This document shows, one piece after another, positions 7,558 through 15,625 of a DNA stretch of 16,569 nt; position 1 is the stretch's first letter, and each line of letters opens with the position of its first letter. The notes under the pieces were generated by a model. It ran no database searches. It was given only the letters and a program-made list of their open reading frames with translations, and was not told where the DNA came from. A program made the translations under genes and the position numbers. Source of the stretch: JBNKFQ01 sp050289385. GTDB taxonomy: Bacteria > Pseudomonadota > Gammaproteobacteria > Pseudomonadales > Porticoccaceae. The stretch spans positions 1-16,569 of the forward strand of contig JBNKFQ010000360.1 in the NCBI GenBank assembly GCA_050289385.1, given 5' to 3'.

Positions 7558-9312
7558 ATGAAACTGGTATTCAGGCGCGCGGTAATTGCAACCGGTTTGA
7601 CGGCATTGGCATTGGCCATACCAGTCATTCAAGCCGATGTCCAAAAAGGCGTAGATCATTCGCCGGTTTATGGCTCTACCGATGGCGCTGTTCCCATTAT
7701 CGCCAGCAAAGGCATGGTGAGCGCGCGTGAAAAGCTTGCTACCCAGGTTGGGGCCGATATTCTGGCCAGAGGCGGCAATGCCGTGGATTCGGCAGTAGCA
7801 GTCGGTTTGGCCCTCGCTGTGACCTACCCCATTGCCGGCAATATCGGCGGCGGAGGGTTTATGGTCATCCATCTGGCCAAAGAGAACAAAACCACAACTA
7901 TCGACTACCGCGAAATGGCGGCTGGTACTGCGAGTCACGACCTGTACATCGACGAAAACGGCAACATTGACCGCAACAAAGCCCTGTGGACTCGACTGGC
8001 TACCGGTGTGCCGGGCACCATCGCTGGTATGGCCATGGCCATAAAAAAGTATGGCACGCTGTCGTGGAAAGAAGTGGTAGAGCCAGCATACAAACTGGCT
8101 AAAAACGGTTTTGAAGTAAGCTACGAACTGGAAAAAACGCTCAGAGATTATAAAAAGCGTCTGATCAAGGACCCCGAAGCACGCAGAATCTTTTATAAAA
8201 AAGACGGTAGTAATTATCGCAAGGGCGATATCCTGGTTCAGAAAGATCTGGCCAATACCCTGTACCTGATTATGACCAAAGGGCCAGAAGAATTTTACAA
8301 AGGCAAAATTGCCAGGCTGATCGCAAAAGACATGGCCGACAATGATGGCCTGATTACCAAAAAAGATATGGCAGCCTACAAGGCTTACGAGCGCGATGCC
8401 GTATTTGGTACCTATAAAGGGTACACCATTGCATCAATGGGGCCTCCGTCCTCGGGTGGTGTTCATATTATTCAAATGCTGAACATGCTGGAAAACGACA
8501 ACCTGAAAGAAAAGGGCGTTAATTCTGCCGCAACGTTGCATTTGTATATAGAAGCCATGCGTCAGGCTTACGCTGACCGCAGCTTGTACGCGGGTGACCC
8601 CGGGTTTTCCAATGTGCCGGTCGAGCAGCTCATCGACAAAGCCTATGCGCAAAAAATGCGCGCCCGTATTCCGATGGATCGCGCCCGCAAATCGTCTGAA
8701 GTTGCACCCACCAAAAACCTGCGCAAGGAAAGCCTGCAAACCACCCATTACTCTGTTATGGACCGGGATGGCAACGCAGTCAGCAATACTTACACCATCA
8801 ACGCCCGTTACGGTAATGGCATTGTCGCCAAAGGTACGGGTATCCTCCTGAACAACGAGTTGAATGACTTTGACCACTTGCCTTACGAGCCCGATAAAAA
8901 TGGCAATATCAGTGGTCAGGCCAATGCGCAAGAACCGCACAAACGACCCCGTTCTTCCATGAGCCCCACCATCGTTTTAAAAGACGGCAAGGCATTTCTG
9001 TTGACGGGCAGCCCTGGTGGCAGCACCATTATCAACACAGTGTTTCAAACCATCATGAACGTGATTGAGTTTGACATGAACGTCGCTGCTGCCACCAACA
9101 AGGCGCGTATCCACCATTCGTGGATGCCCGACGTTACCTTGATCGAGCACAGCATAAACAGGGATACGGTTAATATACTCAAGGCCATGGGGCACAACCT
9201 CAAGTACCGAAATCAGTTGGGCGATACCAACAGCATTATGTACCGCGATGGCTATTTTTACGGTGCCGATGACCCTCGCAGTTATGATTCAGCGACAATT
9301 GGTCTGGATTAG
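7558..9312 (+). CDS. ggt: Gamma-glutamyltransferase (gamma-glutamyltranspeptidase) precursor
   Basis: A 584-residue periplasmic enzyme that hydrolyses or transfers the gamma-glutamyl group of glutathione and related peptides. It matures by self-cleavage into two subunits. A Sec signal covers residues 1-26 (ending PVIQA). T395 of TTHYSV is the expected cleavage point and N-terminal nucleophile, giving a small subunit of 395-584. Other E. coli active-site equivalents are present: R118 (DYREM), N415, E434 (E. coli has Gln), D437, S466-S467 (RPRSSMSPT) and the oxyanion glycines G487-G488 (GSPGGS). The lid-loop segment between D437 and RPRSS is of E. coli-like length. The start is ATG 7558, because GAGGAG (7545-7550) precedes it by 7 nt; a TTG at 7543 overlaps this site and is unlikely. 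The gene is monocistronic, ending in a strong hairpin. Confidence 0.95.
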   Translation: MKLVFRRAVIATGLTALALAIPVIQADVQKGVDHSPVYGSTDGAVPIIASKGMVSAREKLATQVGADILARGGNAVDSAVAVGLALAVTYPIAGNIGGGGFMVIHLAKENKTTTIDYREMAAGTASHDLYIDENGNIDRNKALWTRLATGVPGTIAGMAMAIKKYGTLSWKEVVEPAYKLAKNGFEVSYELEKTLRDYKKRLIKDPEARRIFYKKDGSNYRKGDILVQKDLANTLYLIMTKGPEEFYKGKIARLIAKDMADNDGLITKKDMAAYKAYERDAVFGTYKGYTIASMGPPSSGGVHIIQMLNMLENDNLKEKGVNSAATLHLYIEAMRQAYADRSLYAGDPGFSNVPVEQLIDKAYAQKMRARIPMDRARKSSEVAPTKNLRKESLQTTHYSVMDRDGNAVSNTYTINARYGNGIVAKGTGILLNNELNDFDHLPYEPDKNGNISGQANAQEPHKRPRSSMSPTIVLKDGKAFLLTGSPGGSTIINTVFQTIMNVIEFDMNVAAATNKARIHHSWMPDVTLIEHSINRDTVNILKAMGHNLKYRNQLGDTNSIMYRDGYFYGADDPRSYDSATIGLD

Positions 9313-9320
9313 TCGTTTGC

Positions 9321-9355
9321 GCCCGGATTTACAAAGTTTAAGTCCGGGCAATTTT
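9321..9355 (+). terminator. Rho-independent terminator of ggt
   Basis: GCCCGGA (9321-9327) pairs with TCCGGGC (9343-9349), extended by a T-T/A-A continuation toward the loop, and is followed by AATTTTG. It begins 8 nt after the ggt stop and separates it from the convergent minus-strand gene ending at 9424. Confidence 0.8.
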
Positions 9356-9423
9356 GCCCTGAATCTGGCTTGAATCTTCTTTCGATTGTACAGGGTATTT
9401 GCTTTTCAGATGAACAGCTTTAA

Positions 9424-9693
9424 CTAACGATAAAGATACAGGGCTGTGCAAATTGCTCCGTAGATTAATATGCCAATTACGGCACTCTGCACTGTGATTT
9501 TTCGGTCTGATTGGCGTCGGCTCAGTTTTACATAAAAAAAATAGCCCAGCGCAGGTATAAACCAAAGTCCGGCCGCATGGACATATTTGCCTGAATCAAA
9601 TTGCAACATGCCAAAAATGGCAAACAAAGAGGCAAGAGGCACAGTAAATGCCGCGTAAAGGCTTTGAAGTATATTTTTTAATTCACTACGCAT
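9424..9693 (-). CDS. Small hypothetical membrane protein
   Basis: An 89-residue protein with three probable membrane spans: about 12-33 (LYAAFTVPLASLFAIFGML), 39-55 (HAAGLWFIPALGYFFYV) and 66-87 (ITVQSAVIGILIYGAICTAL). A basic loop, KLSRRQSDRK, lies between spans 2 and 3. I do not recognise a family. It starts 4 nt after the stop of the DUF2007 gene on the same strand and is almost certainly co-transcribed and perhaps translationally coupled with it, so the two membrane products may act together. The upstream GGTAG provides only a modest ribosome binding site. Confidence 0.65.
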   Translation of the reverse strand: MRSELKNILQSLYAAFTVPLASLFAIFGMLQFDSGKYVHAAGLWFIPALGYFFYVKLSRRQSDRKITVQSAVIGILIYGAICTALYLYR

Positions 9694-9697
9694 ATTA

Positions 9698-10492
9698 CTA
9701 CCGGGATGGCTCTGACCCGTTGTATTTATTAGTGATTTCCTCTATCGAATCATATTGATATGTGGTATCCAGAACCCCATCTCCAGTGGTGTCCACTCTG
9801 GCTGTCTTGAGCTTGAATGGGCCATATTCTTGAAGTTTTACTACATTTTTAGTGGCTGGATCTATAAAGCTGATTGTTTCCATGGTGCCATTTCCAAATG
9901 TGATTTGATAATCTTTAAATCCATCACCTGTAGTATCTGATTTTTGCCATATGGCATTACCGTAGTCGTAATGTGTATCCGTTTCAAAGGTGCCATTAAA
10001 ATCTTCATCTGAAGAGGATGATTTCACAAAGCCATGTCGATCAAATAAATAAATAAAGTCAACTTTTCCATCAAAGTTCCGGTCAAGTTCGGTTTTTGAC
10101 AATCTGTCATTTTTGTAAGTCCATTTTTCGTCGAGTGCTCCATCACCATCATAATCAATACCGTCTTCAGTGATGGGGGTGTGGTAGTAAATTGTCAGTG
10201 CAGTAAGTCCACAGAGGACGCCAAATGCCCATGGGCCAAAACTCCCCTTTTTTCTGGCAGTGGTGTTTGGTGTGTCAGTTGGCTGACTGGAATCCCATTT
10301 CTGAATAATTGACCTTGCCTCTGTGTAGTCAGCTTCATCAACCATAACTCTGATTAATCCGATAGCTGGAAGTTCACCGACACCTCCCTGCAAGTATTCG
10401 CCATCAATTCTTGCGGACAGGCCTGCCTGTTTCAGCAGGTTTAGAATCATATGGGCTTCTATAGTATTTGATGCTTCATATAATAATTTCAT
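9698..10492 (-). CDS. DUF2007 protein with membrane anchor and DxDGDG-type repeats
   Basis: A 264-residue protein. Residues 1-66 (MKLLYEASNTIEAHMILNLL onward, with ARIDGEYLQGGVGELPAIG and VMVDEADY) match the DUF2007 putative signal-transducing domain. A basic stretch (ARKKG) and one membrane span at about 86-103 follow, placing DUF2007 inside and the rest in the periplasm by the positive-inside rule. The C-terminal part has calcium-loop-like motifs: DYDGDGALD (113), DRNFDGKVD (137), DEDFNGTFE (162), DTTGDGFKD (186) and DTTGDGVLD (234). A degenerate copy, DPATKNVVK, sits at 210. The period is 24-25 residues. The open frame extends up to 10651, but DUF2007 proteins start at MKLxYEA, so I use 10492; no strong ribosome binding site settles it. 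Ligand and role are unknown. Confidence 0.75.
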   Translation of the reverse strand: MKLLYEASNTIEAHMILNLLKQAGLSARIDGEYLQGGVGELPAIGLIRVMVDEADYTEARSIIQKWDSSQPTDTPNTTARKKGSFGPWAFGVLCGLTALTIYYHTPITEDGIDYDGDGALDEKWTYKNDRLSKTELDRNFDGKVDFIYLFDRHGFVKSSSSDEDFNGTFETDTHYDYGNAIWQKSDTTGDGFKDYQITFGNGTMETISFIDPATKNVVKLQEYGPFKLKTARVDTTGDGVLDTTYQYDSIEEITNKYNGSEPSR

Positions 10493-10831
10493 GAATACTA
10501 TAAAGCCCTGCCTTCCGTTTTTTAACGCTGCTGTTAGTGAGGAAAACCGCATCAATGCTTTAGGTAGGCGGTCATCCCTGGTCCAGTGCAAGGTTAGCTT
10601 GATAGTCATGCGTTGACAACTGCCCCGGATTCCCGCTTGGTATATGTACATTACTTGGGTTTTATATGGACGATACGCTCACCGTCGCTGCATAAATCTG
10701 TTATCCTGCCGGTTTGTTCAACACCGGGCGCGATGATAGTGCGCGTTCTTCAGCTTCCAACTTCCACTGTTTGTGGCGTCCTGCCTGGTCTGCCCGGTAT
10801 TTAACATAAATAATTGACGGGGATCCTTTAG
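10493..10831. other. Divergent intergenic region, no gene
   Basis: 339 bases between the minus-strand DUF2007 gene and the plus-strand M28 gene, expected to hold promoters for both. TGGTATATG (10638-10646) is a possible extended -10 on the plus strand; TTGACA at 10613-10618 lies 22 nt before it, too far for a standard pair. ACCGGGC (10723-10729) and GCCCGGT (10792-10798) are inverted but 62 nt apart. GGGG at 10819-10822 is the probable M28 ribosome binding site. Short open frames here have no recognisable features. Confidence 0.4.
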
Positions 10832-13105
10832 ATGCAATTGTTAACTACGTTGTCTGCCGCTTTGTCGGCAATTACGAAATCACTCAGAATTTGGTTAAGT
10901 GTGGGTATTTTGTGCATGCTTTCCGTGCCAACCCTGGCAGATACCCTCACCGGCTTCTCCAAAGAGTCCGCCCGGCGACAACAGGCGCTGGAAGCAGATT
11001 TTCGCACGCGGCTTTCCGCCGACGAGATCTCCGGATGGGCCAAAGACCTGGCGGCCCGCGCCCATCACGCTGGCTCTGAACACGGCAAGAAAAACATCCA
11101 GTACATCGCCAGATTGTTTAGAGAATGGGGCTATCAGGTAGAGATTGAAAATTTCGATATATTGCTGCCAGTCCCCAAAGAACGTTCTCTGCAAATGCTG
11201 GCACCATCGACATATACAGCAGTGCTGCAGGAAGACATTGTCCCCGGCGACAAATCCTCCGCCAGTCGCAGTGAAGTGTTGCCACCCTACAATGCCTTTT
11301 CTGTCGATGGTGATGTGACGGCAGAACTGGTATTCGTAAACTACGGACTACCCGAAGACTACGACATGCTGGAGCGTTACGGCATTGACGTAAAAGGCAA
11401 AATCGCCATCGCCAAATATGGCCGATCGTGGCGTGGTATCAAGCCCAAACTGGCGGCGGAAAAAGGGGCCATAGGTACTATCATTTATTCCGACCCCGCC
11501 GACGACGGCTACGGCGCGGGCGACGTCTATCCCAAAGGCCCCTACAAGAATGCCAGTGGTGTGCAGCGTGGTTCTGTGATGGATATGCCACTCTATCCGG
11601 GCGACGCACTCACACCCGGTAAACCTGCCATTAAGGGTACTCCGCGTTTGTCAATCAAACAGGCCCCCACTATTACCAAAATACCGGTATTGCCCATTTC
11701 TTATCGAGACGCACAACCCCTGTTGGCTGCATTGGGCGGTGAAGTGGTACCCCCTGAGTGGCGTGGCGGCTTGCCTATTACCTATCACCTTGGGCCGGGA
11801 CCGGCAAAAGTGCGCTTGAAGGTGGCTTTTGACTGGCAGCGCATCAATATTGGCAATGTTATCGCCCGCTGGCCGGGTGCGGAATACCCAGACGAGTGGG
11901 TGTTGCGCGGTAACCACCACGACGCCTGGAATCACGGCGCCGGAGATCCTGTATCCGGCATGGTGGTAGTAATGGCAGAGGCAAAAGCCATTGCCGAGCT
12001 TGCCCGTCAAGGTCACCCACCCAAACGCACGCTGGTTTACGCCGCCTGGGACGCCGAAGAACCGGGTTTGATCGGTTCAACCGAATGGGTGGAAAAGCAC
12101 CGCAAAGCACTGCTGGATAAAGCAGTGGTTTACCTGAACACAGACGGGAATGGTCGCGGTTTCGCCTATGTCGGTGGCAGCCACACGCTCGAGCCCTTTT
12201 TTAACGAAGTGCTGGGCGCGGTGTCGGACCCGCAAACCGGTGTAACCGTTGGCGAACGCTTGCGTGCTTCAATTGCAGTAAACGGTGATGCCCAACGTCG
12301 CAAAGATTTGGGTAGTCGCAAAGATTTACGAATTTATCCGCTGGGTTCAGGGTCGGACTTTACGCCGTTTTTGCAACACTCGGGAATTGCCTCAGCCAAC
12401 ATGGGTTTTGGTGGCGAGGGTGAAGGCGGTAGTTATCACACTCTTTATGACACCTACGAACACTACACGCAATTTATTGACCCGGGTTTTGTTTACGGTG
12501 TCGCGCTGGCCGATATGGCAGGCACCGCCACTCTGCGTATTGCCAACGCCGAGGTATTGCCATTCCGATTTGGCGGCCTGGCTGACAATCTGAATTTGTA
12601 CCTCAAACAACTCGAAGAGCTGGCTGGCAAGCAACGGAAAGCAGCTACACAACGCAATAAATTGGTGGCCGACAACAGCTACAAACTGGCCATGGACCCG
12701 CAACACTCATTGGCTTCACCCAAACTCAAAGCGGAAGTGCCGTATTTTAATTTTGCACCACTAAAAAATACTCTGGGTGAGTTAAATGAGGTCGCTACAG
12801 ATCTGGACAAACTGCTCGATGCCGGAGATATTGATGCGGACAGCATTGTCCAGGTAAATCGCCTTCTGTACCTTACAGAACGCAAGTTAACCTCAGAAAA
12901 AGGTTTACCGGGTCGAAGCTGGTATCGTCACCAGATTTATGCGCCTGGTTTTTATACCGGGTACGGTGTCAAAACATTACCGCGCATTCGCGAGTCTATC
13001 GAAGCTGAACTTTACGATACGGTTGATGGCGAAATTCAGGTTGTGGCAAATGTATTGGACCAATTTGCCGAGCACCTGAAAAAAATCGCCGCAGCGGCGA
13101 AATAG
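10832..13105 (+). CDS. Exported M28B metallopeptidase, glutamate carboxypeptidase II/PSMA type
   Basis: A 757-residue di-zinc aminopeptidase/carboxypeptidase homologous to glutamate carboxypeptidase II and the transferrin receptor. A hydrophobic segment at about 17-36 (LRIWLSVGILCMLSVPTLAD) is the signal peptide. The order is: protease-associated domain inserted in the peptidase fold (about 150-330), catalytic core (about 340-560), then the helical transferrin receptor-like dimerisation domain (about 600-757). Zinc ligands align with human PSMA: H362 and D372 (GNHHDAWNHGAGD), E410, D438 (YLNTDG) and H536 (SYHTLYDTYEH); E409 is the general base in WDAEEPGLIGSTEW. Family members remove C-terminal glutamate from peptides or folate polyglutamates, or act as aminopeptidases; specificity cannot be read here. 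It may complement the upstream gamma-glutamyltransferase. All expected metal ligands are present, so activity is likely. Confidence 0.9.
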   Translation: MQLLTTLSAALSAITKSLRIWLSVGILCMLSVPTLADTLTGFSKESARRQQALEADFRTRLSADEISGWAKDLAARAHHAGSEHGKKNIQYIARLFREWGYQVEIENFDILLPVPKERSLQMLAPSTYTAVLQEDIVPGDKSSASRSEVLPPYNAFSVDGDVTAELVFVNYGLPEDYDMLERYGIDVKGKIAIAKYGRSWRGIKPKLAAEKGAIGTIIYSDPADDGYGAGDVYPKGPYKNASGVQRGSVMDMPLYPGDALTPGKPAIKGTPRLSIKQAPTITKIPVLPISYRDAQPLLAALGGEVVPPEWRGGLPITYHLGPGPAKVRLKVAFDWQRINIGNVIARWPGAEYPDEWVLRGNHHDAWNHGAGDPVSGMVVVMAEAKAIAELARQGHPPKRTLVYAAWDAEEPGLIGSTEWVEKHRKALLDKAVVYLNTDGNGRGFAYVGGSHTLEPFFNEVLGAVSDPQTGVTVGERLRASIAVNGDAQRRKDLGSRKDLRIYPLGSGSDFTPFLQHSGIASANMGFGGEGEGGSYHTLYDTYEHYTQFIDPGFVYGVALADMAGTATLRIANAEVLPFRFGGLADNLNLYLKQLEELAGKQRKAATQRNKLVADNSYKLAMDPQHSLASPKLKAEVPYFNFAPLKNTLGELNEVATDLDKLLDAGDIDADSIVQVNRLLYLTERKLTSEKGLPGRSWYRHQIYAPGFYTGYGVKTLPRIRESIEAELYDTVDGEIQVVANVLDQFAEHLKKIAAAAK

Positions 13106-13286
13106 CCATTCCGCTGGTCTGGCAAATGACGGGACTGAATGAGTCGAATCTACTGGGGAACACGGCGAGATGCTGACAAGGCCTTTATTATGGTACTTCG
13201 ATTACTGATACCATAACCGGCTGGTTTGCCGCGTATGCACATTCAGGAGTCATAGAGGAAATAACAGGTACCCGAGGAGTTGATAA

Positions 13287-14363
13287 ATGATTGACACTGC
13301 ACTCGATTTTTTTGGTGGCAAGGGATTGTTCAGCAAAGTTTTGACAGTACTGCTGGCATTGTCTTGTGCCGGAATTGTTGCGGCCGGGTCTACGCCGAAA
13401 ATGATGAATGCCATGGTGCAAAACGGTTACGGTGGGCCAGAGGTTATGACCCTGCAACGAGTGCCAGTCAAGGAACCGCAGGCAGGGCAAGTATTGATTC
13501 GAGTGTACGCGGCGGCCGTAAACCCCATCGACTGGAAAGTGCGCGCCAAACGGTCTGAGGCTCTGGCTAATTCAGCAGATACTGTGATTCCGGGCTTTGA
13601 TGTATCGGGAGTGATTGAAAAAACAGGCCCCGGTGTTACGGGCTTTCAGCCGGGTGACCCGGTGTTCGCAAAACTCGATATAGAAATTCCTCTGCCCACC
13701 GACAACGGCGCCTATGCCGAGTTTGCTATCGCTCCGGCGGGCAGTACTGTGGCCAAGCCCGAGAATTTGACATACGACCAGGCGGCGGGCCTGGGAATTG
13801 TCGGCTTTACCGCCAATAGGGGTATTCACCATGCCAATGTGCGCAAGGGGCAACGCGTATTTATCAATGGTATCGCCGGTGGAGTTGGCAGTGCCGCAGC
13901 GCAAATTGCCAAGGCGCGGGGGGCTTATGTTATTGGCACAGCTTCCGCTCGGCACCATCAATTTCTGGAGTCAATTGGTGTGGATCAGATCATTGATTAC
14001 ACAAAAGTGGACTTCGAAGATGTGATAGAAGACGTGGATTTTGTCTTTGATACGGTTGGCAACATTACCGAGGAGCGAGCCTTTGCGGTGCTCAAGAAAG
14101 GTGGATTCTATGTTGGTCGTGGGTCTGAAGAGGGTTGCAAGGCTGCCGGTGTGGGTTGCCACAACATGTCTGGTATGCAAGAGCGGTCCGGCGAGTTGCT
14201 GCAAGAGGTGGCCGATTTGGTAACGGCAAACCAGTACATTGTTAATATTGACCGGTCTTACCCTTTGGTTGAGGCGGGCAAGGCCCATCTCTACGGCGAA
14301 GAGGGCCATACACAAGGCAAGATCGTCCTGCACGTAGTAGCTGATAAAGCAAAAGAAAAATAG
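13287..14363 (+). CDS. Medium-chain NADP-dependent oxidoreductase with N-terminal signal-like segment
   Basis: A 358-residue zinc-free member of the medium-chain dehydrogenase/reductase superfamily (quinone oxidoreductase-like). The catalytic GroES-like domain begins at about residue 39 (MMNAMVQNGYGGPEVM), with AAAVNPIDWKVR at 75-86 and PGFDVSGVI at 102-110. The nucleotide-binding motif GIAGGVGSAAAQ is at 195-206. The usual zinc-binding cysteines are absent. The odd part is residues 1-38, which include a hydrophobic run (about 18-34, VLTVLLALSCAGIVAAG) resembling a signal peptide or membrane anchor. GAGGAG at 13274-13279, 7 nt before the first ATG, supports this long start; an internal ATG at 13401 would give a normal cytosolic enzyme. 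Export of an NADP(H)-dependent enzyme would be unexpected. The substrate is unknown. A hairpin follows the stop. Confidence 0.85.
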   Translation: MIDTALDFFGGKGLFSKVLTVLLALSCAGIVAAGSTPKMMNAMVQNGYGGPEVMTLQRVPVKEPQAGQVLIRVYAAAVNPIDWKVRAKRSEALANSADTVIPGFDVSGVIEKTGPGVTGFQPGDPVFAKLDIEIPLPTDNGAYAEFAIAPAGSTVAKPENLTYDQAAGLGIVGFTANRGIHHANVRKGQRVFINGIAGGVGSAAAQIAKARGAYVIGTASARHHQFLESIGVDQIIDYTKVDFEDVIEDVDFVFDTVGNITEERAFAVLKKGGFYVGRGSEEGCKAAGVGCHNMSGMQERSGELLQEVADLVTANQYIVNIDRSYPLVEAGKAHLYGEEGHTQGKIVLHVVADKAKEK

Positions 14364-14384
14364 CCTTTACCGGTATCTGATTCT

Positions 14385-14417
14385 CGCCTGGCAAGGAACA
14401 GTTCTTCTTGTCAGGCG
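14385..14417 (+). terminator. Hairpin terminator after the oxidoreductase gene
   Basis: CGCCTGGCAAG (14385-14395) and CTTGTCAGGCG (14407-14417) form an 11-bp stem with one G-T pair and an 11-nt loop, 21 nt after the stop. The trailing TATCTTC is only weakly T-rich. Confidence 0.65.
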
Positions 14418-14582
14418 TATCTTCATCAAGTCCGTTCTCATTTCCACTGGTTCATCACCCGGTGCCAATATCACCTGAATTCCCCTGCATGGTTGTACAC
14501 CGTGCGCGTTTGTTAGTCTGATGCGTGTATATGCTTAAGCGAGAAAGATCGCGTTTTCAGTGGAGCCGGTAAGAGTGATGTG

Positions 14583-15185
14583 ATGACCAGCAACAGCGGT
14601 AACGTTTTCGAGCTGCAGCGGCGGTTAAATAAAGACCGTCAGGCTGTGCTTGAGCGCCTGTTTAATGAGCATGCGACCGCTTTGCGTATCTTCTTGCGTG
14701 GGCGACTGGGGCACGGCGAGGAGCTGGAAGACGTTCTGCAGGAAGTTTTTGTCAGACTGGCCCGCATGGACGACCTGCCAGAAAGGTTGGAAGCAGGTCG
14801 CAAAGGCAGCAAGACGTTTATATTCACCATTGCCAACAACCTGATTGTGGATATGGAGCGCCGCAGGGCGGTGAGATACAGGTACAACGAAGCAGAGTCG
14901 GCAGACGCGATCCTTTCTTATTCGCTTGACAAATACGCTGGCCGCTATAGCAATGATTTAATGGGCGAACTGGAAATCAGAGAAAACGGCGATGGTTTTG
15001 ATTTCTTGTACGGTCAAGGCATGAAGGGCCATTTTACCCACCTGCACTTTGATACTTTCCTGTCTCAAACCCCTGCCCCGGTGGCCCTGTCAAATGACGG
15101 TAACGTGCCAGCTGTTTTTGGTATGGATGTTGACGGTTCCATCAGCACTCTGACCTTGGGCGGGGTTGTTTACACTAAAAACTGA
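14583..15185 (+). CDS. Chimeric ORF: ECF sigma region 2 joined to a serine hydrolase C-terminal domain
   Basis: A 200-residue frame in two parts. Residues about 1-105 are the N-terminal half of an ECF sigma factor: VLERLFNEHATALRIFLRGR, LEDVLQEVFVRLAR and FIFTIANNLIVDMERRRAV cover region 2. They closely resemble the intact sigma at 15626. The similarity stops at about 106-114 (nt 14898-14925). The rest, LDKYAGRYSNDLMGELEIRE with HFTHLHFDTF and FGMDVDGSISTLTLGGV, resembles the DUF3471 tail of beta-lactamase-family serine hydrolases. Sigma region 4 and the hydrolase catalytic domain are both missing, so a deletion fusing two genes is the simplest origin and the product is probably not a working sigma factor. 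The start could also be GTG 14580; ATG 14583 has AAGAG (14571-14575) 7 nt upstream. Confidence 0.7.
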   Translation: MTSNSGNVFELQRRLNKDRQAVLERLFNEHATALRIFLRGRLGHGEELEDVLQEVFVRLARMDDLPERLEAGRKGSKTFIFTIANNLIVDMERRRAVRYRYNEAESADAILSYSLDKYAGRYSNDLMGELEIRENGDGFDFLYGQGMKGHFTHLHFDTFLSQTPAPVALSNDGNVPAVFGMDVDGSISTLTLGGVVYTKN

Positions 15186-15625
15186 CGAAAACGGTATGCA
15201 CCTGATGTTAACAACCCTGGTGTGACCTGTTTTAATCATCAAGTATCAGAATGATCAATATGCAGGCTGGATTGGCGCCCTGGGTCGATCCAGCCTGCGT
15301 TGACCCACGAATTTTCAAGCGCCTGTATTACAGCTCGAACTTGCTAAACTGCGCAACTACATTGTGACCCCAAGCGTATGCCGCCGCAGGCATTGCTGGC
15401 CTGTTCTGCTTTTTGATTCTGCGGGATAATAGTGCAACTGTCTGTAAATTCTGAACTTTTCCAATTCTACGCAACATTGAGTCTACGAGGTAGGGTATTC
15501 CACTGACTGCACGTGTACATATATAGAGCATGGAAAAATTGTCTACTATTTAGTTGATCACCCTGTTTGGGTGCTAGCCAGTCGTATAAGGGTATAGGGC
15601 TTTGGCAGTGGTAACATGATTATCG
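15186..15625 (+). other. Intergenic region between the two ECF sequences, no gene
   Basis: 440 bases. It carries the hairpin at 15262-15298 and otherwise no gene I can support on either strand. The part next to the intact sigma gene is AT-rich (ACATATATAGAG, then ATTGTCTACTATTTAG) and presumably holds its promoter. I cannot pick out an ECF-type -35/-10 pair with confidence. Confidence 0.4.
15262..15298 (+). terminator. Hairpin after the chimeric ORF
   Basis: GCAGGCTGGAT (15262-15272) and ATCCAGCCTGC (15288-15298) are perfect 11-bp arms around a 15-nt loop, 76 nt after the chimeric ORF's stop. No T-tract follows directly (GTTGACCC), so it may be the old terminator of the serine hydrolase gene or only an RNA 3'-end stabiliser. 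Confidence 0.5.

Noticed and set aside
7372..7938. Antisense open frame (188 codons) over the ggt upstream region and 5' end
   Set aside because: More than half overlaps the ggt coding region, it has no ribosome binding site and no known motif.
10493..10651. Upstream start at 10651 for the DUF2007 gene
   Set aside because: The extra 53 residues have no family match, and DUF2007 proteins begin at the MKLxYEA motif encoded at 10492.
10723..10798. ACCGGGC/GCCCGGT inverted repeat before the M28 gene as a regulatory hairpin
   Set aside because: Only 7 bp arms with a 62-nt gap, not distinguishable from chance.
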